DNA of 29,814 nt from JANQIV01 sp050117315 (GCA_050117315.1 JASFMY010000085.1:1-29814), one strand, 5' to 3'; shown: positions 1 through 8,574, counted from the stretch's first letter. Numbers and translations: made by a program. Notes: generated by a model not told the origin, from the letters alone.

Positions 1-165
1 TTCCTGTTCGTCATAACAAAGTTTTGCATACGGCTTCCTTTGGATTCCATCTCACGATGGACACCCTTGCCTTAGCTATGAGATTCCGGTCATCTCGGCT
101 CTCTCGAGACTTGTGCTTTTTTTTTTTAACACGCACCCGTTAGTTTTAATACATGCCCGGCACAC
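1..165 (-). mobile_element. 5' end of a group II intron (cut by window start)
   Basis: Read on the minus strand from 165, the sequence begins GTGTGCCGGGCATG, a GUGYG-type 5' splice boundary. It continues through stretches I recognise from bacterial group II intron domain I: an AGTCTCGAGAGAGCCGAGAT segment at about 112-93, GCAAGGGTGTCC at 76-65, and GTGAGATGGAATC, AGGAAGCC and TGACGAACAG towards position 1. The reverse-transcriptase ORF and the 3' domains would lie before position 1, so completeness and class cannot be judged. The T-rich tract at 117-127 lies inside the element. The call rests on remembered sequence motifs, not on a folded structure. Confidence 0.72.
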
Positions 166-314
166 CCATCATGGAAGTCCAACGGACTTCAAATAATATT
201 TCCACCACTTACTGGTATTTCGACAACCGTAAACCCGTTTAATTATGCCGGGAAAATTCCCTACAGCGTAAAACTCCACAAAAAGAATTAAATCATCGGG
301 ACGCCGGAGACTAC
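166..314. other. Non-coding stretch next to the intron
   Basis: I see no gene, RNA or repeat here. It is the flank into which the group II intron was inserted. A short minus-strand frame of about 48 codons without a start is open across it but matches nothing I know. Confidence 0.4.
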
Positions 315-352
315 ATTAGAGTTTCTGCAAAATTAGATATCTAAACGTTTTG
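315..352 (+). repeat. Solo half of a palindromic repeat
   Basis: These 38 bases (ATTAGAGTTTCTGC... to ...AAACGTTTTG) are an exact reverse complement of 1877-1914, which is the right arm of the inner palindromic element at 1753-1912. Only one arm is present here, so it is a relic or a partial copy. Confidence 0.8.
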
Positions 353-370
353 ACTTTTCGTTAGGCAATA

Positions 371-512
371 ATATACTTGTTGCAAATTGGTTTTGGGATT
401 TTGCCATAAAGTCCTCTCTTTTTAAGACCTGCCCGCCGTACGAGACTTTGGGAGGCGGAGAGGATTTAGGTGAGTTCTAAATAAAAACTAAATCCCAAAA
501 CCAATTTGGCTT
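371..512. mobile_element. MITE-like inverted-repeat element, copy 1
   Basis: The left end CAAATTGGTTTTGGGATT (383-400) is matched perfectly, inverted, by AATCCCAAAACCAATTTG at 491-508, giving an element of about 140 bp with 18-bp terminal repeats and no ORF. Its left 70 bases recur at 2121-2185 and 27372-27436. At 27372 they lie beside a transposase remnant, which points to a non-autonomous derivative of that IS family. Confidence 0.75.
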
Positions 513-543
513 GTGTATATATCAATAACTTTGTTTATTGAAT

Positions 544-783
544 TTATCCGTTCTGTTTCAGTTGTTGAACCATTTCTACGGCATCATGAATCCGTCCTTG
601 CTTTGCAAGTGCCTCCAAGATTACAGTTATTAAATTTAATCTATAATATTCATCTTCGATAGACATTGCTAATTTAGTAGCTGAACAAATTGATTTTTCC
701 GCCTCTTCATATTTCCTTTGTTTTGAAAGTACAATAGAAATACTTATCCATCCATGAACTTCCAAATTTTGCTTCCTAATTCA
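544..783 (-). pseudogene. TPR-repeat protein remnant
   Basis: A 73-codon minus-strand frame (544-765, TTG start) reads like a tetratricopeptide repeat, with helix pairs such as KYEEAEKSICSATKLA and ALAKQGRIHDAVEMVQ. TPR proteins normally carry many such units and often a signal peptide. Here one or two units remain, and the frame is closed upstream by a TGA at 781-783. There is no Shine-Dalgarno site and the fragment sits among mobile DNA. I read it as the 3' end of a decayed gene. A short expressed protein is possible but unlikely. Confidence 0.5.
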
Positions 784-818
784 ATAATTTAAATCGTTTT
801 TTAGGAAGCTTCAAATTT
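764..818. repeat. Inverted repeat (hairpin)
   Basis: GCTTCCTAA (771-779) pairs with TTAGGAAGC (801-809). The stem extends imperfectly into AAATTT on both sides, and the loop is about 21 nt. It overlaps the truncated 5' end of the TPR remnant and may mark a recombination or insertion edge. It lacks a clear terminator T-run. Confidence 0.5.
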
Positions 819-1003
819 TAGCTGGATAGGATAACCCTGCTCTCTCCTTTTTTATTATTTCTTATATATAAAATAGAAGTCCATCTCTTTTATTTACAGC
901 AATATAAAAAATACGACTTACTCAGCTTTTACTATTCTTTATTTTGGATTTTTAAACTATATTATATCGCAATAATTATTTATTCAATATAAACAATAAC
1001 AAT

Positions 1004-1009
1004 AGGAGG
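1004..1009 (+). promoter_or_regulatory. Ribosome binding site AGGAGG
   Basis: AGGAGG lies 4 bases before the ATG at 1014, fixing the start of the 228-aa gene. Such a strong Shine-Dalgarno site is unusual in Bacteroidia and supports an Ignavibacteria-type host. Confidence 0.8.
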
Positions 1010-1013
1010 TTTT

Positions 1014-1700
1014 ATGACAAACGCACAAGAAAATTATTATTTAATGTTAAAATCGGTTTCTTCTTTTTTAGCAGCTAATTCCGATGTTACTTCAACAATG
1101 CCGGTATTTGACAGTATTATTCAAAAATTAGACGGTAAAATTAATGAGATTAAAGATCTGGATGCGGAAAGAGAAAACATGACAAGCGGTATTGCAACGG
1201 ATAAGAAAAAGGAAAGAGATGAATTGGAAAAAATGTTATTTAAAGTTTCTTCTATTACCTCCTTATACGGCAGGCTGAATAACAAACAGAACTTAGTTGA
1301 AGCATATGATTTAAGCAGTAACGATATTTATAGTTTTAGAGATATTCAACTGTTACAGGTAAGCCAGGCATTAATTAATGATGTTTCACCTGAATTGGAT
1401 AATATGGCTGATTACGGCATGACGCAGGAGATTTTAGACTCATTGATTAATGAACGTGAGGATTTTGATAAAGTAGTAAATACTTCAGATAAAAAAAGAG
1501 CAGAAAGAAAAACAGCAACGAAGTCGTTAAAAACATTATTCAGGGAAGCTCGTGAGATTTTAGAAAACGAACTGGATAAAGTTGTTGATATTTTTAGAGA
1601 TAGTGAAGCTACTTTTTTTGACGGTTATTATAATTCAAGAAATATTATCGATAGAGGAATAAGACATAAAGCGCAGTCTGATGCTACTGTAGAAAGCTAA
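1014..1700 (+). CDS. Orphan alpha-helical protein of unknown function
   Basis: This 228-aa protein has no signal peptide and no membrane segment. It is predicted almost wholly helical, with charged heptad-like stretches at about residues 38-75 (KINEIKDLDAERENMTSG onward) and 150-195 that should form coiled coils. The region at about 130-150 (NMADYGMTQEILDSLINE) resembles a family of unnamed proteins I recall from Ignavibacteria and Bacteroidetes, in which a DYG[VM]T motif recurs. No enzymatic motif is visible. The gene stands alone on the plus strand, and the left repeat of a nested inverted-repeat element begins immediately after its stop. The ATG and Shine-Dalgarno site are good and the frame is intact, so I consider it real. 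Its function is unknown. Confidence 0.8.
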   Translation: MTNAQENYYLMLKSVSSFLAANSDVTSTMPVFDSIIQKLDGKINEIKDLDAERENMTSGIATDKKKERDELEKMLFKVSSITSLYGRLNNKQNLVEAYDLSSNDIYSFRDIQLLQVSQALINDVSPELDNMADYGMTQEILDSLINEREDFDKVVNTSDKKRAERKTATKSLKTLFREAREILENELDKVVDIFRDSEATFFDGYYNSRNIIDRGIRHKAQSDATVES

Positions 1701-1961
1701 AGAGGGTGTGTGAAAATAGGATGTCAAGAATATTTTGTTTCGTTTTTTTTAATAGAGTTTCTGCAAAAATAAAAAAATTGTCATCTCGAACCCCGTTTTT
1801 TGGGGTGAGATATCTTTCTTTTACGCGTGTTTATAAGATTTCTCACCCCGACAAACTACGCCGGGATTCGAAATGACAAAACGTTTAGATATCTAATTTT
1901 GCAGAAACTCTAATGAAATCAAAACATTTTTTTACGAAAAGCGAATTATCACACACACTCT
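1701..1961. mobile_element. Outer inverted-repeat (MITE-like) element
   Basis: AGAGGGTGTGTGAAAA (1701-1716) faces AGAGTGTGTGTGATAA read on the minus strand from 1961 to 1946, with two mismatches in 16. The ends abut the stop codon of the 228-aa gene. No transposase lies inside. The GTGTGTGA ends recall those of some Bacteroidetes insertion sequences, but I cannot name the family. The interior contains a second palindromic element (1753-1912). Confidence 0.6.
1753..1912. repeat. Inner palindromic element nested in the outer one
   Basis: TAGAGTTTCTGCAAAA (1753-1768) is matched perfectly, inverted, by 1897-1912. The arms continue as an imperfect stem: TGTCATCTCGAACCCC on the left, and on the right the complement of TGTCATTTCGAATCCC, each followed by a GGGGTGAGA-type block. 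A dispersed palindromic repeat of this kind is common in this part of the tree. A perfect 38-base half copy occurs at 315-352. Confidence 0.75.
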
Positions 1962-1999
1962 AAAGTTTATTGTTAAAATAACCCGGGACTCTTGAAGGA

Positions 2000-2065
2000 A
2001 AAAGAAACCCAACTTTTCACCGCCGATCGCTTGGGCAAAGCAAGTAAAAAAGTTGGGTTTCTTTT
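2000..2065. terminator. Long hairpin, possible terminator
   Basis: AAAAGAAACCCAACTTTT (2000-2017) pairs perfectly with AAAAGTTGGGTTTCTTTT (2048-2065) across a 30-nt loop. The 18-bp stem ends in T-rich sequence on the plus strand, so it could stop plus-strand transcripts from the 228-aa gene. The loop is long for an intrinsic terminator, so it may instead be a repeat relic. Confidence 0.5.
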
Positions 2066-2120
2066 ATGCCTATTTATAAACCCCAATTATGCATTAGAGC
2101 AAAACAAAATCCAATAACAT

Positions 2121-2215
2121 ATACTTGTTGCAAATTGGTTTTGGTATTTTGCCATAAAGACCTCTCTTTTTAAGACCTGCCCGTATCCCGATAAATCTCA
2201 TAAGCGTCAACTTAA
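2121..2215. mobile_element. IS left-end relic, copy 2
   Basis: About 95 bases match 27372-27468 in the same order: an ATACTTGTTGCAAATTGG start, a CTCTCTTTTTAAGACCTGCCCG block, CCCGATAAATC, and finally GCGTCAACTTAA. At 27372 this unit leads into a transposase remnant. Here no transposase follows, so it is a solo end or a badly eroded copy. Confidence 0.7.
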
Positions 2216-2293
2216 TACGAGATATTAGCAATAGCCCCAACTTTTTCAAGATGATCTCTCGGGAGAATCCCGCCCTCTCCGCTCTAAAATTCG

Positions 2294-2333
2294 AAAACCC
2301 GATAACTGCTATTTTAAGCTGTTTTCGGGTTTT
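2294..2333. terminator. Intrinsic terminator hairpin
   Basis: AAAACCCGA (2294-2302) pairs with TCGGGTTTT (2325-2333). The inner arms AACTGCT and AGCTGTT extend the stem to about 16 bp with one mismatch and a small loop. A T-run follows on the plus strand. Being nearly symmetric, it could also end the long minus-strand transcript that finishes at 2412. Confidence 0.65.
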
Positions 2334-2411
2334 TTGTAATTCTTTCATAAAACATCCATTCAAATCATAAAATAGAATTTATATTCAAACTCTATTTACA
2401 TATGCATAATT

Positions 2412-3944
2412 TCACCAAAAAATTATATAGAGAAAAACCGTTATGATAATTATAATCATCCCTAACCATAATACTTTGGGTGTAGGTTTCATATCAAAAT
2501 CTTTTCTTTGGGGTAATACTACAGGTGTTTTAAGTGGTTTGAAAATAGTTATTAACGACATAGTAAAAAGTATTATAACAAATGTTATTGCCATTCGATT
2601 TAGGAATGCAATTTCACCATAGAAAAGTTGTAACAACCCGTAAACAATAGGACATAAAATCAAAGCGGCTACACCTGCAATTGGAGGTGCTTTTTTAACG
2701 AGAAAACCAAATACAAACGCCGCCAGTATACCGGGAGAAATATAACCTTGAAATTCCTGGATGTATGTAAATATTCCTTTCAACTTAGGATGACCGAGCT
2801 GTGGTGCAATTATACAGCCAATTATTACAAAAAGGATTGTAGTTAATCTTCCTACTAAGATTAATTTTGGTTGAGCCGGGTTTTGGGATAAGTATTTTTT
2901 GTAAAGGTCCATTGTAAATATTGTTGAGGCGGAATTTAACATTGAAGCCAAAGAACTCATTACTGCACCAGCTATAGCAGCAAGCATAAAACCACGCAAT
3001 CCTAAAGGAATTAAATTTCTAATCAGCAACGGATATGCCGCATCGGTGTTATTCATGCTATCACCGTAAAGCTGGGCAGCCATAATACCCGGGAAAACAA
3101 TTACAAAAGGAATTAGAATTTTTAAACCGGCGGCAAAAATGATTCCCAACTGTCCTTCCTTAAGTGACTTTGCCGCAAGTGTTCTCTGGGTAATATATTG
3201 ATTTAATCCCCAGTAATAAATGTTTGGAATCCATAAACCAATCACCAATGCGGTCCAAGGCAAGACTTCATTATCAGCAGGCAATACCATATGAAGTTTA
3301 TCTTCATTATATGTAAAAAAGTTATCAACTCCTCCGATGGCTTCAAAGCCGAAATATAGTACTACTGCTCCGCCAATTATTAATGCCGAACCTTGAAAGA
3401 GGTCTGCCCAGGCAACCGCTTTTAATCCTCCCCATGTAGCATACAGTGCGGCAATGGCCCCTACAATCCAGATTGAAGAAGTTAGATCAATACCGAAGAT
3501 AGTATAAATTGTAATACCACCTGAATAAAGTACCGCTGAAATTGTAACACCCACATAAATTATCATAGTGTAGATTGCCATAATTGTTCGGGCTGTAGAA
3601 TTATAGCGATATTCTAAAAACTCGGGAATAGTATAAATACCACTTGATAGAAATTTTGGCAGAAAGAAGAATGCAACAAAAATTAATGTTATTGCAGCGA
3701 TCCATTCATAACTGGCAATAGCGATCCCTACTGAACTTGCACTCTGGCCCGACATGCCGACAAACTGTTCTGTTGAAATGTTTGCTGCTATTAATGAAAT
3801 ACCAATCAAAGGCCAAACCAATCCACGGCTTGCTAAAAAGAAATCTTCACCTGTTTCTTCTTTGCGGCTTTTGTACATACTTGTCAATACAACAACTAAA
3901 ATAAAACTTAAAAAAATCAGTATATCCCAAAATTCTAATTCCAT
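2412..3944 (-). CDS. SGLT-type Na+/hexose symporter (SSS family)
   Basis: This 510-aa inner-membrane protein should have about 14 membrane segments and import a monosaccharide with sodium. It closely follows the Vibrio galactose transporter vSGLT, with AANISTEQFVGMSGQ near residues 53-67, IASYEW at 76-81, YYWGLNQYITQRTLAAKS at 243-260, SSLASMLNS at 330-338 and FTYIQEF at 392-398. The positions that bind sugar in vSGLT appear conserved: Gln60, Glu80, Asn248, Lys275 and Gln396. The Ser-rich Na+-site helix is also kept. It is the last gene of the glycan cluster, 105 bp after the parvulin-like gene, and would take up the sugar released by the two glycosidases. Glucose or galactose is likely from the residues; the exact sugar is inferred. 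Confidence 0.92.
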   Translation of the reverse strand: MELEFWDILIFLSFILVVVLTSMYKSRKEETGEDFFLASRGLVWPLIGISLIAANISTEQFVGMSGQSASSVGIAIASYEWIAAITLIFVAFFFLPKFLSSGIYTIPEFLEYRYNSTARTIMAIYTMIIYVGVTISAVLYSGGITIYTIFGIDLTSSIWIVGAIAALYATWGGLKAVAWADLFQGSALIIGGAVVLYFGFEAIGGVDNFFTYNEDKLHMVLPADNEVLPWTALVIGLWIPNIYYWGLNQYITQRTLAAKSLKEGQLGIIFAAGLKILIPFVIVFPGIMAAQLYGDSMNNTDAAYPLLIRNLIPLGLRGFMLAAIAGAVMSSLASMLNSASTIFTMDLYKKYLSQNPAQPKLILVGRLTTILFVIIGCIIAPQLGHPKLKGIFTYIQEFQGYISPGILAAFVFGFLVKKAPPIAGVAALILCPIVYGLLQLFYGEIAFLNRMAITFVIILFTMSLITIFKPLKTPVVLPQRKDFDMKPTPKVLWLGMIIIIITVFLYIIFW

Positions 3945-3997
3945 TTTTTACCCTATTATTTTAATTGAACTCTGTTTTAAATTCAGTTTTCCTATTT

Positions 3998-4018
3998 ACG
4001 GGGAAACAATTTTCCCGT
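3998..4018. repeat. Short hairpin in the symporter leader
   Basis: ACGGGGAAA and TTTTCCCGT form a 9-bp stem (one G-T pair) with a 3-nt CAA loop, 54 bases before the symporter ATG. No T-run follows on the minus strand, so it is not a canonical terminator. It may be a processing or stability element between the last two genes. Confidence 0.45.
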
Positions 4019-4049
4019 AACAAAAAAGTGGTGATGATTGAACTTATTA

Positions 4050-5621
4050 TTAAGGCAAAATATATTGCTTATAGTTATCCGGATTTACCCATCCGGAATT
4101 AGGAAAATAATTAGGAACGGCAGGTAAAGACCCACCGAATCCCAATCTTCTAATTGCAAACGAAATGATTCGTGAAGTTTCCAAACCCTGTAGTAGCCCG
4201 TAATTTATTTCTATCATTACATTTTTCGCGAGCTCGGCAGTTTCATATTTCAATATCCGGCTTACTCCTTTATCAACGAGTTGATTTCTTATCAACTCCA
4301 TTTGGCTTTTATCTTTGATGAAGGTTGAGTCTGAAGAATTTTGAAATATTTTTCGTCCGGCTTTAATAATCATTTCATCGGTGATATTAATTGTATCGGC
4401 TATAGATGAGCGCACCGATTCAAAAGAAAAATATTCAGTCCAAAGTTTGAGATTACTTTGTACTTCTCCGGCAGTGTTAAACCCCATTTTTTTTGCTTCT
4501 TCATAAAGAATCAATTTTTGTATGTAATCGGAAAGCTTTGTTTCTACAAACTTTCGAGATGAATTTTGATTAAAAATAATTTTGGAATGAGTAAGAACCA
4601 ATGCCCTTATAAATTTCCGAAAGGTAATTTCCATCGAATCTATTTTGAGGAGAACATCATTCAGCACAGGTTTGCCTAAATCGCTCTCAATTTCTAAAAC
4701 ATTTTTTGAAGATAAAATGTAGATACTATCACCAATAATTTCTTCAAACAAATTGTTTTGTTTTCTTTTATCAAACTGCTTTATTAAATCTTCTTTCAAA
4801 CTTTTATTTACAGCTACCTCTTTTCCCGATAAAACTGACTTCATAAAATCATTATAAATTTTATTTTCATTTCTTTTTCTTAAAATATCTTTAATTCTTT
4901 CGTTTTCTTCCTGATAGCTTTCATCATCTAAAAAATGTTTGGTAAAAATATTCGCTAAATAAAAAATATAATAGCCGTCTTCCAAATGAATCGGATTGGA
5001 ATAATTTTTAGCATCCAGACTATATAGTTCATCTTCTGCATGTTTTTCATAATCCCCAAAGTTGATTTTTATACTTTCACGCTGTTTTTCTCTTTCATTT
5101 CTTGCGGCAAGTATTTCTTCGAATTCAAATCCTTGTTTCAATAAATCATAGAGATTATTAATCTCGTCCTCAGATTCAGTGAATAAATAATTAACCGAAA
5201 GTGTTTTAGATGCTTGCCGAAAGGCTGATTTCAATTCTTCTTCAGTTGGTTCCGTTTTCTCCAATATTTTCTTTCTGTACAAATAATCCAATGTGAACAT
5301 CATTCGTAATTCATTCCCCGCCGTTCTTTCGGCAAGCGTTGTATCAACTCCTCTATTCTTCCTGTATTGATACCATATTTTATTACCGATGAGAGTATGT
5401 AAGAAATCAATTTTTGCTGCGATCAGCCCTGAAGAGTTTGAACTATTTATTCGAGGATTTAGTTCAAACAATCCTACAAACTGTTCAACGGTTATGCTGT
5501 CCTCCCCTACCCTTGCAATTAAAGGAGAATTATCAGTTACTTCTGCAACTAATAAATTAGTTCCTATAAGGAGTAAAAAGAAGATTGAAAAAGTATACAG
5601 TTTATTGTTTGCGTAAATCAT
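4050..5621 (-). CDS. Parvulin-like peptidyl-prolyl isomerase / SurA-like periplasmic protein
   Basis: The 523-aa protein starts with a signal peptide (hydrophobic core at about residues 10-26), so it is periplasmic or outer-membrane associated. Residues 34-56 (ARVGEDSITVEQFVGLFEL) match the N-terminal segment of SurA/PpiC-type chaperones. A parvulin-like domain follows at about 140-226, ending in the typical PIHLEDGYYIFYL strand. The rest is helical with a second chaperone-like segment (about 325-345, DSMEITFRKFIRAL). It probably helps fold exported or outer-membrane proteins. Whether it still isomerises prolines is uncertain. Its ATG abuts the GH31 stop codon (TAG-ATG, no gap), so the two are probably translationally coupled and the chaperone is dedicated to this locus. 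Confidence 0.78.
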   Translation of the reverse strand: MIYANNKLYTFSIFFLLLIGTNLLVAEVTDNSPLIARVGEDSITVEQFVGLFELNPRINSSNSSGLIAAKIDFLHTLIGNKIWYQYRKNRGVDTTLAERTAGNELRMMFTLDYLYRKKILEKTEPTEEELKSAFRQASKTLSVNYLFTESEDEINNLYDLLKQGFEFEEILAARNEREKQRESIKINFGDYEKHAEDELYSLDAKNYSNPIHLEDGYYIFYLANIFTKHFLDDESYQEENERIKDILRKRNENKIYNDFMKSVLSGKEVAVNKSLKEDLIKQFDKRKQNNLFEEIIGDSIYILSSKNVLEIESDLGKPVLNDVLLKIDSMEITFRKFIRALVLTHSKIIFNQNSSRKFVETKLSDYIQKLILYEEAKKMGFNTAGEVQSNLKLWTEYFSFESVRSSIADTINITDEMIIKAGRKIFQNSSDSTFIKDKSQMELIRNQLVDKGVSRILKYETAELAKNVMIEINYGLLQGLETSRIISFAIRRLGFGGSLPAVPNYFPNSGWVNPDNYKQYILP

Positions 5622-8513
5622 CTATTTATGTAAAACCAATTTTCTACCGGTGTCATCAGCTTTAAGTTTTATGTAGTAGCTGTTATTTTCATCATTGAAG
5701 AAATACGACTCTTCAGAGTTGATAAACTCTTCTTTGTCTTTTACTCTCGCAATATCTTCTATTTGTATTTCTTTATTGTCAAAATTGTTTGTTACCACAA
5801 AATTTACGGTGGAAGCAAATTCCGGGACTTCAAGCACAAGATTTTTATCATTGCTTGTAACTCTCAATAGTTTTTCTTCCGATGTCGTATAATCATAAAA
5901 ATGGCATTGTATATCTTCAGAAGGATAGATATAAAAAGTAAGATTAGAAAACTTTGTTAAATCGTTTGAGATATCTCCGCCTAATGTATAATCGAGATTA
6001 AGATTAAAAGGAACAATGCTTCCTTCTTTAGCAAAGACCGGCAGGAAATCATCAGGGGTTTTTATACTAATATTACCTTCATACTCTTTGCCTGTCCAAA
6101 GATCAAACCACGTCCCCGGAGGTAACATAATATCTAAACTTTTTACATTGGGTTCGGTAACCGGACAAACCAATAAAGAATTTCCCAATAAATAATTAAA
6201 TTCATTTTCTTTCGGAAATTCTATCCCGGGATATTCAATAAATAACGGACTCATTAAAGGCAACCCGCTTTCAGAACTTTTCTTCATTTCGGAATACAAG
6301 TAAGGAATTATGTTATATCTTACATTCGCAAACTTTTTGTAAACGTCAATGCAAGATTTATCATTCAATAATTTAGCAATGTTCCATGGAGTTCTTTCCA
6401 TTGAAGGCTCCGGATCACCACCATATGCAGAATGTAGTTGCATTATAGGCGAAAAAGCTGCCTGTGCCAAGCTCCTTTTATATAATTCTGATGTTAGTCC
6501 TGTTTCATCGTGGTAGCCTGCAATATCATAAGCAACAAAAGGAATTCCCGAAATTGACATATTAATACATGAACGTATAGCTTCTTTGAATGCCGGAAAG
6601 GATGAATTTTGGTCACCATTCCAAGCAAGCGGATGATTTTGGGCCCCGAATGTGCCGGCTCTGTGGAAAACAATTGCATCCTCGTTTCTTGATTTTATAA
6701 AATCATAATATGATTGAACATATAATTCGGGATACTTATTTCTCGTTTCATATCCTCTTGATCCGTCGGAAAAGACAAGTTCTCTGCCCCAAATAAATTC
6801 ACCGCCGTCAGTTTTAAATCCGTCTATTTTCATTTCATCAATTAAATATCTTCTTTTGTTCATCCACCACGCAGCAGCAAATTTATTTGTGAAATCCAGA
6901 TTCAAACTATTGCCAAACCAAGACGGCGGCATTCTGAACGGGGAACCATCAGGATTTTTAACAACAAAATCACTTTCAATAGCATATTTTTCATCATTAT
7001 CTCTTTGCCGGTTTTCGACTGAGTTGTATTTAAGCACTGGAATATTCCAAAGAATAAGCTTCATATTATCTTTGTGTAAGTCCTCAATCATTTCAACCGG
7101 TGAAGGCCATCTTCCTGTAAAAGTAAAATCGCTTAATTCAAAACTGTCCGAACCGTCTTTTAATTCATATTGTGCGTCATTAAATATGTAAAATGTTTCC
7201 TCGTCACTCCAAGCTTCAATAACAACAACAGTATTGGGGATATTGTATTTTTTGAGAGAATCTAACTGGGCTTCAATCTCCGATTGTTTGTCCCACTCAT
7301 TTGCCGAAATCCAAGGGCCGAGAGTCCAAACAGGTATCGGTTCAGGCTTACCCGTTATTGATACGTAAGACTCAATTATTTCTTTAGAATTATCACCAAG
7401 TAAAATGTAATATTCAATTGTACCTGAATTACTTCGGTTGAAGTTGGTTGTAACTATACATTTGTTCTCATTCTTATTATCCAAGTCAAATTGAGTGTAG
7501 TTGTATGAGTTTATGAATAGGCCATAATTGTTATTCGTAAAATAAAACGGTACCGGGATATAAGATTTCGTTCCCTGATCCTTCCAAATGTTAACTACAT
7601 AATTATCAAGTACGTTTCCCCGCTGGTTAAACGCATTATATCTTTCGCCGAAACCGTAAAATTTTTCGGTATCCTCAGAGTAAAAAGCTGCTGCTACTTT
7701 AAATATCTTGCTGTTTCCGTCATGCAAAAAACCGATAGAACTATGTTCCGGCACATCATATTCAGTCAAAATTGGTTTATCATTTTCGGTGTTGAGTACT
7801 GAAAAAGAGAACGGTTTTTTAGTTGCTTCTATCTTTGTAAGATCATTACAATTTACTTCAATACTATTCTCATTGATATTAACATTACAATTTTTTGGCG
7901 GTTTAGTGCCTGCGCCCATAATAGTGTTGAAACTGAGCTGCATCTTTATTTTTTTATCAGATTCAAAAGTAAAAGAAACGATAGGAATTACATCCTGACT
8001 TGTAGAATTACATTTGAAATAAATTGTGTTTTCGGAATATGTTATTTGAGTAACATCTTGTATATAATCCCAGCCGAGACAAGTGAAATTAAAAGTCTGC
8101 GACTGCTCTATTAAGGAATTTTGGTTATACGACACTATTTTATAATCAACGATTTCTCCTTTGTTAAATCCGTTAATTTCAGCAGTCCAATAAAATCCTT
8201 CGGAATCTTCATAATCGAATTCAGCTTTGGAAGGTTCTCTTTTCATCCCATCAACAGTATATTCAACAAAATAATTACTGTCTGAATCTTTATTTGTTCT
8301 GAATTTTATTAAAACATTATCACCTTCAACAGGATCTCTGGGAATCCGTTCACAAGGAAACCCTTCAATTTCAATCTCTCGTTCAGCATACATAGTTTCG
8401 TATCCATATGGCGTATGATAAATACCAGACTGAGCAAATACAGGTGAAAGCATTATAAGTAATAAGGCAATTTCCCTTAATATGTTCGGAAGTGTGGATT
8501 TAAAATTAATCAT
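5622..8513 (-). CDS. Glycoside hydrolase family 31 (alpha-glucosidase/xylosidase type), secreted
   Basis: The frame opens at 8570, but I prefer the ATG at 8513. It has AAGGA about 12 bases upstream and gives a clean signal peptide (MINFKSTLPNIL to SPVFAQ); the protein is then 963 aa. Domains in order are an Ig-like N-terminal module, a mutarotase-like beta-sandwich with the FYGFGERYNAF motif, a (beta/alpha)8 catalytic barrel and C-terminal beta domains. The nucleophile should be the Asp of DGFKTDGGE (residue 588 counted from 8570) and the acid/base the Asp of NGDQNSSF (653). These define GH31, whose members retain alpha-configured products from alpha-glucosides, alpha-xylosides or alpha-galactosides. 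The substrate is not fixed by the sequence; an alpha-glucan fits the neighbours. It lies between the six-hairpin glycosidase and the parvulin-like gene. Confidence 0.9.
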   Translation of the reverse strand: MINFKSTLPNILREIALLLIMLSPVFAQSGIYHTPYGYETMYAEREIEIEGFPCERIPRDPVEGDNVLIKFRTNKDSDSNYFVEYTVDGMKREPSKAEFDYEDSEGFYWTAEINGFNKGEIVDYKIVSYNQNSLIEQSQTFNFTCLGWDYIQDVTQITYSENTIYFKCNSTSQDVIPIVSFTFESDKKIKMQLSFNTIMGAGTKPPKNCNVNINENSIEVNCNDLTKIEATKKPFSFSVLNTENDKPILTEYDVPEHSSIGFLHDGNSKIFKVAAAFYSEDTEKFYGFGERYNAFNQRGNVLDNYVVNIWKDQGTKSYIPVPFYFTNNNYGLFINSYNYTQFDLDNKNENKCIVTTNFNRSNSGTIEYYILLGDNSKEIIESYVSITGKPEPIPVWTLGPWISANEWDKQSEIEAQLDSLKKYNIPNTVVVIEAWSDEETFYIFNDAQYELKDGSDSFELSDFTFTGRWPSPVEMIEDLHKDNMKLILWNIPVLKYNSVENRQRDNDEKYAIESDFVVKNPDGSPFRMPPSWFGNSLNLDFTNKFAAAWWMNKRRYLIDEMKIDGFKTDGGEFIWGRELVFSDGSRGYETRNKYPELYVQSYYDFIKSRNEDAIVFHRAGTFGAQNHPLAWNGDQNSSFPAFKEAIRSCINMSISGIPFVAYDIAGYHDETGLTSELYKRSLAQAAFSPIMQLHSAYGGDPEPSMERTPWNIAKLLNDKSCIDVYKKFANVRYNIIPYLYSEMKKSSESGLPLMSPLFIEYPGIEFPKENEFNYLLGNSLLVCPVTEPNVKSLDIMLPPGTWFDLWTGKEYEGNISIKTPDDFLPVFAKEGSIVPFNLNLDYTLGGDISNDLTKFSNLTFYIYPSEDIQCHFYDYTTSEEKLLRVTSNDKNLVLEVPEFASTVNFVVTNNFDNKEIQIEDIARVKDKEEFINSEESYFFNDENNSYYIKLKADDTGRKLVLHK

Positions 8514-8574
8514 CTTATAACTGTTCCTTTTTAGTTTAATAATATTCTTATTACATACTTGCTCAAGCACAAAC

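Noticed and set aside
2094..2363. Minus-strand frame of 89 codons
   Set aside because: It runs across the IS left-end relic and the 2294-2333 terminator hairpin, lacks a Shine-Dalgarno site, and its composition is not protein-like.
5622..8570. Longer GH31 start at 8570
   Set aside because: It would add 19 residues before the signal peptide and leave only 4 bp after the preceding stop. The ATG at 8513 has a better ribosome site and leader.
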